DNA of 64,000 nt from Pisaster brevispinus (Eukaryota; Echinodermata; Asteroidea; Forcipulatida; Asteriidae), in the NCBI GenBank assembly GCA_023634235.1, contig JAMKCF010000083.1, positions 62,001 to 126,000 on the forward strand. Direction: 5' to 3'. The notes under the pieces are model-generated. The model ran no database searches. It saw only the letters and a program-made list of their open reading frames with translations, and had not been told where the DNA came from. Below are positions 10,630 through 20,845 of this stretch, in pieces (the stretch's first letter is position 1; the number at the start of each line of letters is the position of its first letter). Position numbers and translations under genes: made by a program.

Positions 10630-11165
10630 TGTGAGTGCGAAACATTCATTTTTTGTCTTATACATCCAAGTATATCTTTGTCATTTGGAGGAAAACAATC
10701 AACAAATGCACAAGATTTTATTCTGGCATCCACTACGAGGGCGTTTTGTGCTGCTGTGAATAACGCGTGCACGCATGTGGTGAGGTTTAACGTGCAATAG
10801 TTTTTAAAAATGACATACAATGTAATACTTTGATTATTGAATGTCACGTGGCCAACAAAACTCCAATCAAATGACAAGGATCTACTTGGGTGTTGTATAA
10901 TGACTTTACAAAAATAGGTTACCTGCCAAAATATCCGTGTGATGTGTACCATTTGTTTCATTTTTAAAAACAAAATGAGTGGTTTCAATCTGAAAGCTCA
11001 TTGATTGTGAAATTCATACCAGTACCAATCCTTCAGAGAAATACTTCAGTCTGATGCTGTCAAAGTCAAGAAAATACATGTGTAGCTCTTGAAAATTCCC
11101 CCAAAGTCACTGCTGCTCATTTTGATTTCCGCAATCAGAATAAACCCAATCATATAAAATGATGC
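10630..11165. other. Intron, no feature seen
   Basis: The open frames on both strands (10539-10988) overlap the foldback and have no recognisable domain. Treated as intron. Confidence 0.4.
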
Positions 11166-11565
11166 AAAAAATAGTTAACGGCCTAATGTTTCGACCCAAG
11201 CAGAGTCTTTCTTGAAGGCTAACAATGCTAACTGACATACACAACACACATAAACAGGTGTACTAGTGAAAATAGATGAACATGTATAGAGGCAGAAAGC
11301 ACACAGAAAAAGCAACTGGGATGAACAATGATGAAAGTAAAAAGGGAACTGGAGGGAAGGGGCTCATGTTTTACCACAAGAGGTTTGAAACAAAGGACAA
11401 AATCAAAGGTGGGTATAGGGAGAAAAAGTAATTAATTTGTGACTGAGGCAGACGAAAAAGGAGTTCAGGCAAAGACAAAAAGTTGTTCTACATTAAGTCA
11501 TTTCTTTCATGGATGAACAGACCATAGGGTTGAATGGTCTTAATAAAATTATCATAAAATTCCTG
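11165..11565 (-). mobile_element. 5'-truncated Penelope-like 3' end, inverted
   Basis: In reverse complement this matches the 3' region of the element at 2320-6300. 'aatgtttcgaccc', 'gcagagtctttcttgaaggct' (shared part), 'gacaaaaagttgtt' and 'accatagggttgaatggtc' correspond to 6230-6285 and 5195-5265. Here the 3' region is uninterrupted by the TA-flanked transposon, which confirms the boundaries of that insertion. Confidence 0.75.
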
Positions 11566-12545
11566 ACCAAATATCAACCAAAACCTGACTACTGAAGAAG
11601 TTGATGAAAATTTTCACTGATTGGTTGTATGATGTGTTTATTTTTCACTGGTTGGTTATATGATGTGTTTATTTTTCAAAGTATTCAAATAATCCCACTA
11701 CATGACATCACCCCCTTGTTCAAAATGGCATGCCTCAATAAATACACAGGTTTCTAGATCCAAACCCCTGTTGGTGTAACTTTTCATTTTCAAGACATTT
11801 TCTACACAACCATAACTATTTCAATTTGTAGTATTACAACAAAAATGATATCCCATAAATCTACACTGATTGGGGTTTCCAATAGAATAAAATATACAAG
11901 CTTAAATCACATTTAAAAGGAATGAATTTACCTCTCAAACTGGTACCCTTTTTCGACAGCCATCTCTGTCGTAATACGCCGAATTCCGTGGACGCGCAAT
12001 TTCAATGAGATCCCAAACAACCATTCTGATTCGCTGCTTGGTTTAGCAGTGCCTAGTACGGCAGTAAAATGTAGCCAATCAACTAGAGTTTAATATCACC
12101 TTTTTGAGAGGGATCAACCTCTACTTGAAAGCTCGAACGAAAACAAGCGGCCAGAGGGTTACTGAGTTACGACTGTTTAGGGACCGCATTGCATGGTCTA
12201 CAATGAGCAAAAAATGCCGGCTACACAGTAACATTTACTAAACTGATCATCTTTACACCCCATAGTACAGGGACTTAAAACAATAATTTAATACAATTTT
12301 AAAGCTATTTGAAGATGAACAACTATTCTCTTTTTTGGCACAAAAACAAAATTCATATGTTGAGTAGAAGTTGAGTTATGACACTAAAACACAAAAAGAC
12401 ACTAAAAGACAAAAAACAGCATTGTTACGTTCTCCGTGGAGGCGACTTCCACCGCTTCCGACTCGGTTGCTTAAGTTGTACAAAGGAATTCATATGGTTA
12501 GTTCTCTTTAACTTTCTCTTTGGACTTTCTCTTTAACTTGTTGAC
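11566..12545. other. Intron, no feature seen
   Basis: AT-rich. A small direct repeat at 11615-11675 ('ttgtatgatgtgtttatttttca' type unit, twice). No gene seen. Confidence 0.4.
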
Positions 12546-12547
12546 AG

Positions 12548-12690
12548 ACCATTGCATGATGGTGAACTTAGTTGATCCTAGTCTTGATGAAAACCATCCT
12601 GGATTTCGGTGCCTTCTCTTCCAAGAAGAGATCAGCGCATTACCTGCAATTCACTCCATTGGGGACATAGTGCGCTTCCATCGCCTAAAA
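12548..12690 (+). CDS. POT1: POT1 exon: OB1 core
   Basis: Acceptor 'aacttgttgacag', donor gtaagt; enters completing a split Asp codon and leaves in phase 0. Encodes 'DHCMMVNLVDPSLDENHPG' then 'CLLFQEE' and 'IGDIVRFHRLK'. The end matches human 'NGDIVRFHRLK' almost exactly. The Asp made across the splice junction aligns with human Asp42 and the Phe of 'LLF' with human Phe62, both DNA contacts in OB1 (human numbering from memory). OB1 chemistry therefore looks conserved. Confidence 0.92.
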
Positions 12691-12701
12691 GTAAGTGTCT
12701 A

Positions 12702-13134
12702 ATAATAATGGCTTCTTAAACAGCGCTGTTATATAGCGCTAATATCCGTCACTCAGTGGCGCTCAAGGCACTTCAATATTCAGTATTTTTCTGCAAGGTA
12801 TGTAGGGGCTCCGTTTGAAGTATGAGACCTACTCCTTTACATAGCACCATGTAATGGTTTACAAGGTGATGTGGCCAAAATGCTGCCAATCAAACCAGTA
12901 ACACCGGGGCGAACCCGTTCTCTTTTTGATAAATGCACTTGGTTCTTTTACGTGTATTAAACAACACACGGGACCAACGGCTTTATGTCCCATCCGAAGG
13001 ATGAAGCAATCATGGTTAAATGTCTTGCTTAAGGACACAAGTTTCACGACCGGAACTCGAACCCACACTCTGCTGATCAAAACCCCAAAGCTTGGGTCCG
13101 GTGCTCTTATCCGCTCGGCCACGACACACCACAC
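12702..13134 (-). repeat. SINE family A, near full-length, reverse orientation
   Basis: About 430 bp. Read on the minus strand it starts with a tRNA-Leu/Ser-like head ('cgtggccgagcgg' A box; 'ggttcgagttccg' B box), followed by a conserved body ('gggacataaagccgttggtcc') and a tail ending in 'gcgctatataacagcgctg'. Other copies: 19395-19757, 33930-34373, 37380-37500 (minus), 24044 and 62750 (plus). The reading frames here on both strands are SINE-derived. Confidence 0.8.
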
Positions 13135-13447
13135 TAAAACTTAGTTCACCTCTATATCTTGAAGTAAAGAGGTCTCAAAAATATAAATTTCCTCAAAAAC
13201 ATAGTCCTCTAACAATGGCCCAGCTTTTTGAGATTTTGTTAAAACACTTTTATGATTGGTTGTGAACCACTTGGCTGCACTGATTTCATAATGACTAAAC
13301 AAATTAGAACAATTGAGGCATCCCAAAGCCAAAACCCATGCAAGTTGCCCAAAAAGATGGTGTCTATTGGGAACTATCAATTGACATTCATGTGCCGTTT
13401 GAAAGAGGCTCCAGCTGATCCAGAACCCTAATCCTGGTATCTTACAG

Positions 13448-13588
13448 GTTACCGAGTTCAACGGCAACATTCAGGGGCAGAAAGGCGATGGCTTCCAGTG
13501 CCTTGTATTCGATGGAGGTCCAAGTGAGGGCCTAGAGCCAAGAGCTACCTCCTCCAACTTTACCCTGACAGATAACGACACACAAAGG
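13448..13588 (+). CDS. POT1: POT1 exon: end of OB1
   Basis: Acceptor 'ggtatcttacag', donor gttggt (weak). 47 codons, phase 0 at both ends. Encodes 'VTEFNGNIQGQKGDGFQCL' then 'VFDGGP'. Aligned to human 'IQVYKKETQGITSSGF', Gln94 is kept and Tyr89 becomes Phe, so an aromatic is retained. The C-terminal 'TSSNFTLTDND' matches human 'SKYFNFTTED', the link from OB1 to OB2. The donor choice is set by the next exon starting in phase 0 at 17128. Confidence 0.88.
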
Positions 13589-13924
13589 GTTGGTATGGTG
13601 CCAAGGTGTCTGTTTTCTGCTGAACTAATAAATATATCAAGACTGACATTAAAGTTTGGATATTTTGCTAAAGCAAGACTGTAGCAGATACAGGTACAGA
13701 CTGTAGCAGACCACTGTCACCGAGGTCAAGTGGTCACACTGCAGGACTTGCAATCACAAGGTTCGAATCCACCAAAGCTAACCGCTGATTTCACAATGAC
13801 TAGTCATCTAGTTGCTGAATCACAATTTATTTATTTGTGCATAATTATAGATGTTAAACTAATATTTGTATGAGAGAGTTTGGTTTCCAGCTTGGTAGTT
13901 ACATATATCCTCATTTATATATAA

Positions 13925-14002
13925 TTCAGTTCAGTTCAATTCAATTCAATTCAATTCAATTCAATTCAATTCAATTCAATTCAATTCAATTCAATTCAAT
14001 TC
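13925..14002. repeat. (AATTC)n pentanucleotide microsatellite
   Basis: About 15 units of ttcaa/aattc, the first two diverged ('cagttcag'). It lies in a POT1 intron. The reading frame through it is low complexity. Confidence 0.95.
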
Positions 14003-14177
14003 ATCGTGCCAGTATGAAAATCGATACCTCGGTTTGCACGTATAAAAATATTACAATCAAATATATTTCAAATTAGAAACATGATTTAAACGAGTACAAA
14101 AAAGTTAAATCATCAACAACAAAAATAAGTAAAATAGAATGGAATGGGAAAAATCACAAAAGTTAAAAACATTTAAT

Positions 14178-15101
14178 GAAAGATGCAAATGGCCTATGCA
14201 TGCCTTATACACTTGTAATGGGAAAGATGCAAGTGGCCTATGCATGCCTTATACACTTGTAATGGGAAAGATGCAAATGGCCTATGCATGCCTTATACAC
14301 TTGTAATGGGAAAGATGCAAATGGCCTATGCATGACTTATACACTTGTAATGGGAAAGATGCAAATGGCCTATGCATGCCTTATACACTTGTAATGGGAA
14401 AGATGCAAATGGCCTATGCATGCCTTATACACTTGTAATGGGAAAGATGCAAATGGCCTATGCATGACTTATACACTTGTAATGGGAAAGATGCAAATGG
14501 CCTATGCATGCCTTATACACTTGTAATGGGAAAGATGCAAATGGCCTATGCATGCCTTATACACTTGTAATGGGAAAGATGCAAATGGCCTATGCATGCC
14601 TTATACACTTGTAATGGGAAAGATGCAAATGGCCTATGCATGCCTTATACACTTGTAATGGGAAAGATGCAAATGGCCTATGCATGCCTTATACACTTGT
14701 AATGGGAAAGATGCAAATGGCCTATGCATGCCTTATACACTTGTAATGGGAAAGATGCAAATGGCCTATGCATGCCTTATACACTTGTAATGGGAAAGAT
14801 GCAAATGGCCTATGCATGCCTTATACACTTGTAATGGGAAAGATGCAAATGGCCTATACATGCCTTATACACTTGTAATGGGAAAGATGCAAATGGCCTA
14901 TGCATGCCTTATACACTTGTAATGGGAAAGATGCAAATGGCCTATGCATGCCTTATACACTTGTAATGGGAAAGATGCAAATGGCCTATGCATGTCTTAT
15001 ACACTTGTAATGGGAAAGATGCAAATGGCCTATGCATGCCTTATACACTTGTAATGGGAAAGATGCAAATGGCCTATGCATGCCTTATACACTTGTAACG
15101 G
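14178..15101. repeat. 44-bp minisatellite, 21 copies, octamer motif in almost every unit
   Basis: Unit 'gggaaagatgcaaatggcct' plus 'atgcatgccttatacacttg' plus 'taat', 44 bp, repeated 21 times with only a few point changes (for example 'gcaagtgg' in unit 2, 'catgactt' in two units, 'ctatacatg' and 'catgtctt' once each). Twenty of 21 units carry the exact POU octamer ATGCAAAT; nearly all also carry the ATGCAT palindrome. It sits in the POT1 intron between OB1 and OB2. Confidence 0.97.
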
Positions 15102-15440
15102 GACGGGGACGGGGAGGGAACAAAGTGAGGGGGAGGGAAACACTAACGAGTACATGGGAACAAGTGAGAGGCAAAAGGAGGGGGAAAGGGAGGGAAAATA
15201 ATACATGGGTGTGGGAAAGGCCAAGTGGATCATGAATAGGCAACTATACAACTACAAAACATTTCCTCTAATAATACTGTTGTTAAAACAAGAAACTGCA
15301 CTTGGTATGAAAGAGAGGTGATGACAATTAGTGTTGGATTTGGGTTGTCTTAATCTTCCTGACTTATTAAAAACTAAGAGTGAATGAAGTAGATAGGTAT
15401 AATCAAGTTGTATTGTTTTTTGTTTAGTCATTAGAGTTAC
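15102..15440. other. Intron, purine-rich start, no gene seen
   Basis: 15100-15210 is G/A-rich ('gggacggggacggggaggg'), directly abutting the 44-bp array. The rest has no supported feature. Confidence 0.4.
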
Positions 15441-16690
15441 CTCATAGATTGAACTCAAGTCTTTAACAGAAGTACCGATGATCTTACTAGCAGTTTTAGT
15501 GATTCTGTTGATTTTATTTAGATTAGCAACAGACAGACCATTTACCCCGCAATGGAAGAATGGATTGTATGACGCTTTGGCGGAACAACTTCAGTTTCCT
15601 CAGAAAATAAATCCACTGATTTGCCTTAGAACATAATTTCTGAGTATTAACATTCCAGTTTAAATGGCTATCAATGTAAGTCCCAAGGTACTTATCTTCA
15701 TTGACAATTTAAAATCAATGCCATTTATGTTCACAGGATTAATCTCTCTGGTTTTTCACACAAAAAACAGAGACAATTTTCTTAGTTTTTGTGCAATCAA
15801 AACCAGAATATTTTCTCTGCACCACTGAATAATAAGTTTGCTAATTTCATCTCTATACACCTTCTCAGACATCCTCTTGAGTAATGAAATCAGCATATTC
15901 AACCATAGAGCACCTGGCATTCCTTCATTTGAGATCACTTAAAGTGTGTGAAGAGTACTGGGGATAAAACACATCCCTGAGGGGCTCCTGTATTTGGTAT
16001 AAACACTCTCAGATACTGACTGCATGAGTCTTAACTCTCTCAGATCTATTTGTCAAGAAATCATTCATCCATAAAATCAAGCATGTGTTTACATTCATCC
16101 CTCTCAGCTTGCTTAACAGAATATGAGGCTGGATCAAGTTATACGCTGATGAAAAATCCATGAATAAAGCCCTAGTTTTTGCTGTAGAATGATCGCCATG
16201 CATCATCTATTCTGTAGGCAAACTGCAAGGGATCAATGAAAGGTGTTGTTTGCTTAACAATAAATCTTTAACCAAAAGTACTTCATGACATTGGCTTAAA
16301 GTGCCACAGGTCTGTAATCATTTAGCACTGTGGGTTTGCAGTTTTTAGCAATGGGAATGACGTCTGCAGTTTTCCATTAAATTGAGGATTAGTGAAAGTG
16401 TCCAAAGACCACTGAAAAAGGTCCCTTAAAACCAGAGAAAGTTCTCTAAAACAGGATTGTATAACATTGTTACACCATCTTTTGTGAATATGCATACTCC
16501 ACCATCGCATGATTTATCAAACTCTGCAGTTCTGTCCATTTTCTCGCATATAAAACCTTCAATGTCAGTGGAATGTGTGCTATCTATGTCCTTGAATCAC
16601 ATGAAGCACATCGTGCAGCTCTCTCAATATTCATATCAGAATTTAGAACATGCCTGTAATTCATCCAGTTTGTTTCTAAGTGACTGATAG
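15440..16690 (-). mobile_element. Degenerate non-LTR retrotransposon fragment (RT)
   Basis: On the minus strand, 16009-16206 encodes 'ALFMDFSSAYNLIQPHILL' followed by 'SKLRGMNVNT', which is RT motif A of LINEs. Downstream pieces (15756-15938) continue as a shifted frame with 'QKLRKLSLFFV' near the RT thumb region. Stops and frameshifts are frequent, so it is an old remnant in the POT1 intron. Confidence 0.7.
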
Positions 16691-17127
16691 TTACCTGTGA
16701 CAATAGATCATGGTAATGATGGGTTATGTTTATGACGTGTAAGTCAAGCTCTTGATAAGCCTCCTTTCTTGCCTTGGTTACAGCGTTTTAGGCAGCTATG
16801 ACAGTCCTCAGGAAAATCACAAAATGGCGATGTGACCTGGTGGTGGTTGTGCATAAATGTTTTTTAAAAAACCACAAATTAACATCACCATGAAGAACTG
16901 CTGCACCAGTATTGAGTCTGAGGACATGATGGTGCACTCAAACCAAAACTCAGACCAAAAATGGCATAAGAAAAAATTAAAATGAACAAAACGATGAAAT
17001 TAACAGAACACCGTATTGCCACAGTACAGCGCCCTCATTTCCAAATTATACAACTTCTTCTTTGAACTTCTTATTAGATATATTACTTTTGATATTCACT
17101 AACCACCACAGTTTGTTTGACCCCCAG
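16691..17127. other. Intron, no feature seen
   Basis: No gene or clear repeat. The acceptor for the next exon ('tgacccccag') closes it. Confidence 0.4.
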
Positions 17128-17312
17128 GTCAAGGAGCTGAGGCTTTGGTCAACCCAATGTACCCAGTTGACCCTGGATAATCCTTGCCGTACCCTGGAGA
17201 GGTGCCACTCTGCTCAGTACTTTGATCTGACCTGTCAGGTGATCTCTGTGGCTGTTCTACCTGTTGAGGAGTGTGTTGTTGTCAAAGTATGGGACGGAAC
17301 CAAAATAAGAGG
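17128..17312 (+). CDS. POT1: POT1 exon: start of OB2
   Basis: Phase 0 in, phase 2 out (donor gtaggt). Encodes 'VKELRLWSTQC', then 'CHSAQYFDLTCQVIS' and 'VVVKVWDGTKIRG'. The human counterpart has 'QYFDLTCQ' and 'LKVWDGT', so the match is unambiguous. The initial Trp-containing helix corresponds to human 'VEALRVWAS', linking OB1 to OB2. Confidence 0.95.
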
Positions 17313-17337
17313 GTAGGTTTGCTCTACAATTTGTATT

Positions 17338-18400
17338 TGGGGGTTTCGGCCATCCGCCGAAACCACCTTAATTGTTTTCGTCGAGATTTTTATTTTATTT
17401 CACTATTATTATACTTCTTTCCCGAAAATTCTCATAGCATTTACACGTGAAATTTTGTGAACGTGTAAAAGACACAAACAATACATCAAATGAAAGCCTG
17501 TGCTCTAACTTAGATCCAGCAGCAGTTCGACCAAGGGTTTTTATTCCTTTGTTGACGATATTAACGATTTAAAAACATGTATCGTCAAACAAGCACGATC
17601 GCACCGACTGTGTACATTGCACTTTTTTCACACTGTACATTAAATACGGCCATACCTACACAGAGAGCCATTTTCCACATGCATGGCATCATTCGACCTT
17701 TGTACCGTTCATTTTGGTTCACTGCTTCGCTTCTACAGTTAACGGTGAACCTGTGTAGCGCCCTCTTGCTTGTGGAGAGTCCTTGAACTATTGAATACGG
17801 AAGCGTTTTGGGATATTATTAGAGGTTTATTCTCACGCAATTTCATTGAATTCTCCCACCTCATTTTAAGGTCTGTGCGGTATAGTTTATTAATAAATTT
17901 AGCCTTGTTGAAGTAGTTGTGTTATTTAAAAGTTTATTATTTCAAACTTTATATCGTCTGAACCATATGTCAAGAGTTATACTTTTTGTGCCATCTTGTA
18001 ACTTACGGCACATTGAACATGTTATTTTTAAAATGTCACCCTCTTTCACCTTCCGGTACAAACAGGAATCTCTCAAATTTAAAGTCCATATCTCGTAAAC
18101 AAAATGTCATAAAATCAACTCTTTGTGACGTCTTGGAGCTAATGATACATTTGTTTTTATTAAAAACATGACCCAACTTTGATCTTTTCGTCCGGTCCAA
18201 ACAGAAAATTCAATACACAAATAAATTTCCTTAACCACATGTCATAAAGTCAAAAACAAGACTTGTGCCGCCTTGTAGCTTATAACAAAGTTCGTACAAA
18301 AAACATGTTTTCATCATCGTGATGTCATCAGGTGTCAAATTAATTGTAACATTAATTCAACATTGACAACAGAGCTGAAACCCCAGTGTTTGTTCGTTAC
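17338..18400. mobile_element. Possible DNA element with GGGTTTCGGC-type ends
   Basis: Begins 'gggggtttcggcc', directly followed by a short hairpin (ggtttcggccatccgccgaaacc). It ends near 'gagctgaaacccc', the approximate complement. The interior contains repeated phrases ('atgtcataaa', 'acatgttttt', 'cctttttcacc'-like) but no transposase. Boundaries are tentative. Confidence 0.4.
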
Positions 18401-18479
18401 AAACTCATTTCTAGTTTATTATTTTTGGGGGGGTGTGTGTGTGGGGGTATTGAATTTGAATTTGAATATGTATTATCAT

Positions 18480-18805
18480 ACCCCAATTGGAACTATATGA
18501 GATATGTATATTGGGTTTGCGGTAACACCATGTGTTTATCTGTGTAGATTTGTTCTTTGGTAACTTGGTCTTGCTTCATTCTACTGCCACGGAGTAGATT
18601 TCGGAAATTCGGGAGACTACTTAAATCTGAAAAGAACTGTCCTGCTTATTAACTACTACCTGGGTGGAATGTAGGAAATCAGCGGGGCTACTAATTTCGC
18701 TTAGTGGATCGAGGGTACTTCTCTTTATTAACTTCACTGCCATGGGGTGAGTTCATAATTGGTCTTAACGTTTCGACTAGCTTGCTCTAGTCATTGTCAG
18801 GAGAC
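18480..18805. repeat. Dispersed repeat with Penelope-type terminal motif (copy 1)
   Basis: About 80% similar by eye to 58358-58680. Both end in 'cgactagcttgctctagtca' then 'ttgtcaggagac', preceded by 'gtctyaacrtttcga'. In reverse complement this gives CTGACAAT, a GACTAG...CTAGTC stem and GAAAC. That resembles the hammerhead region found at Penelope-like element ends, but it has one extra base in the core. Confidence 0.6.
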
Positions 18806-18819
18806 CCTTCGAAGTAATA

Positions 18820-19170
18820 TTAAGGTTTGGATATTGTCTCATCCAAAACATTTGAATCTGAGAAACGATATTCATGTATGAAACGTTTCTCAGATTTCTG
18901 AGGGTTGGCATTTGTCATGTATGCTGCAGCCAGAGATGCCCATTGTCATCTCTCTAAAAATGTTCTTGTAAAAGTGACAGTTTTTTTGCTGTTTTCTCAA
19001 CAAGTGGACACGGTATTCAGCTGAAACTTTCTCATGTGACTTCAATTGTATCTCTCTTGATAATTTTGCCTATAAATCGACATTATGTTGGCAAAAAGCA
19101 ATCTATGACCCTACCTTTAATAGATGTACCTTGGGAACTTTAATACACCATTTGGTTTGGCCCATGCACC
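18820..19170 (+). repeat. Dispersed repeat containing a hairpin (copy 1)
   Basis: Matches the reverse complement of about 31430-31810. Shared parts include 'ggtttggata', the hairpin 'aatctgagaaacg...cgtttctcagatt' (about 18856-18898) and 'cagctgaaactttc'. Probably a MITE family with two copies in this window. Confidence 0.55.
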
Positions 19171-19319
19171 CATTTGAGATTAGCACTATAAACTCATTTT
19201 TTGAGTTCCACAGAGAAAAATGAAAGTACTTTTTAAAATACTCTGTTTGTGTGAGTGCGCTTTTCGGGTGATAAGCGAAATCTGACCTTGTAAATTTAAA
19301 TTAATTTTTAGGGAGCAAG

Positions 19320-19815
19320 AAAAATCGACTAGCACAGGATTTGAACCTTTAACTACCGGCTTTAAGTGCCAGTACTCTAAATAAAAATAACTAGTTTTTA
19401 TACAGTTTTATCTACGGGTGTCTTAAAGCACTTATCATTATTATTTCCAGACAGGTTTTTGAGTTACGGGACCCATTTATGTAACACAGTGTAAGGGTTT
19501 ACAAGGTGCTGTGGCACATTCAGCAGCCACTGCTTGAAAGACAGGGGCAAAGCCGTTCTCTTAGCTATAAGTGTAACTCGGTTCTGTTACACACTACACA
19601 ACACACAGGACCAACAGCTTTACGTCCCATCGGAAGGATGAAGTAATCATGGTTAAAAGGACACAAGTGTCAAGACCAGGACTCGAACCCACACTCTGCT
19701 GATCAGAAACACCAGAGCTTGACTACGGTGCACTTGACCGCTCAGCCAAGACACTCCACAAAGCTCTATCAACTGAGCTGTCTAGCTCTACAATGACGGT
19801 CTCCCTATTTTGTCG
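19320..19815 (-). repeat. tRNA-like SINE head (family B type) split by a family A SINE
   Basis: On the minus strand 'agctcagttgatagag' (19757-19790) and 'tagagtactggcac' (19370-19395) are the two halves of one tRNA-like head. Between them, 19395-19757, lies a family A SINE in minus orientation ('gtaagggtttacaaggtgctg', shared part, at 19489 and 'acgtcccatcggaaggatga' at 19622). TAGAG is duplicated at the join. Confidence 0.65.
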
Positions 19816-19899
19816 ATATCAGCAGTCAGGTGGTACCATGAGGGGATCCCAAATGTTTAGTTAATGTGGGGTTTTTTGTTTTTGTTTTTTCACTTTCAG

Positions 19900-20032
19900 A
19901 GGTACACATTCAAAAGATATTTGCACTGGAACTGTGGTCAATAAAGAGCAAAGTCTGGTTGATAAGGCAGAAGGCCTGGGTGTGGACGTGTCCCTTTGTG
20001 GCAACCATATGCAGTCTGGAAAGTTACTAAAG
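19900..20032 (+). CDS. POT1: POT1 exon: OB2 core
   Basis: Acceptor 'ttttttcactttcag', donor gtacac. It completes a split Gly codon and leaves in phase 0. Encodes 'GTHSKDICTGTVV' then 'GVDVSLCGNHMQSGKLLK'. Aligned with human 'IDILVYDNHVHVARSLK', the Asn-His is kept but the position of human Tyr223, a DNA-stacking residue, is Cys. The donor splits the Lys/Pro-Gly turn; the next exon starts 'PGQFIKI' (human 'VGSFLRI'). Confidence 0.9.
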
Positions 20033-20101
20033 GTACACCAGTCATTTTAGAAAAACAGTTCAATGAAAATTTTTATTAAATAATATACCGACTTGATGAC
20101 C

Positions 20102-20271
20102 AGGGCCCAATTTCATAGCTCTGCTTATGCATAAAAAATGCTTTACTATTTGCTAGTAAGTAAAAGTTATCAGGATACCAGTATTTTAGCTGGTAACCTT
20201 ATTCTGGTATTCAAAAGAAATTTTTGCTGAGCTGCTTTTTTTGCTTGTGACTCTATGAAATTGGGCCCTGA
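20102..20271. mobile_element. 170-bp MITE (CAGGGCCCAATTTCATAG ends)
   Basis: Perfect 18-bp inverted ends: CAGGGCCCAATTTCATAG at the left, CTATGAAATTGGGCCCTG at the right. Related copies lie at 46764-46956 and 60438-60969, with a partial one near 38860-38960. The CAGGG start suggests a hAT-type MITE. Confidence 0.8.
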
Positions 20272-20638
20272 TCTACGTGTAATCTAACAAGTCAAGATTT
20301 ATGTGAGCTATATGTAGTTAAATGTAAAGTCTGCTATGCTAGTAAGGGGAAAAGATAGGCACAAGACAGACCTGTGAGTGGTCGGGCTTTTCATAAAATG
20401 TTGATTTTTTATTGATCTCCCTTCACCTACAAATTGTGAAATAAATGTTTGCTTGTTGGTGTGCATGCTTCACATTTCTAAACATCTGGCTTACATAGCG
20501 AGGGCAGAAATTTGACACTCTGTAAACACAGAATGGTAAACAGTAAGTGCAGCATTCAGTGGTAAGCAGAGTCATGAAGTTGGGCCAAGATTACCCCGGT
20601 ATTCATCTTTTATAATTGGTAACCCTCTCCTCTTTCAG

Positions 20639-20802
20639 CCTGGGCAGTTCATTAAGATATGCAACCTACATGCAGTCAACTGGAGGGAACCAGGGCAAGA
20701 AGACACTGGTAAAATAGAGCTCATCTTGCAAACTGGAACATCATACGGGCGTGGGATTATCTTCCTCAGGCCGGACATCGACAAACTCAAGAATATGATA
20801 CA
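20639..20802 (+). CDS. POT1: POT1 exon: end of OB2
   Basis: Acceptor 'cctctttcag', donor gtaaga; phase 0 in, phase 2 out. Encodes 'PGQFIKICNLHAVNW', then 'IELILQTGTSYGRGIIFL' and 'PDIDKLKNMI'. The human equivalent is 'LEFHLHGGTSYGRGIRVL' followed by 'DVDQLKKDL'. Tyr271, Gly272 and Arg273 are kept, while the position of human His266 is Gln. This is the last strand and helix of OB2. Confidence 0.95.
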
Positions 20803-20845
20803 GTAAGACTACTTATCCATCTGGAGTTTCACATTAAATAAGAAA

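Noticed and set aside
12859..13144. Open frames on both strands near 13.0 kb
   Set aside because: They lie wholly within a reverse-oriented family A SINE.
14178..15101. A CRISPR-like repeat array
   Set aside because: Units are directly contiguous with no unique spacers, in a eukaryotic intron; the same holds for the other tandem arrays.
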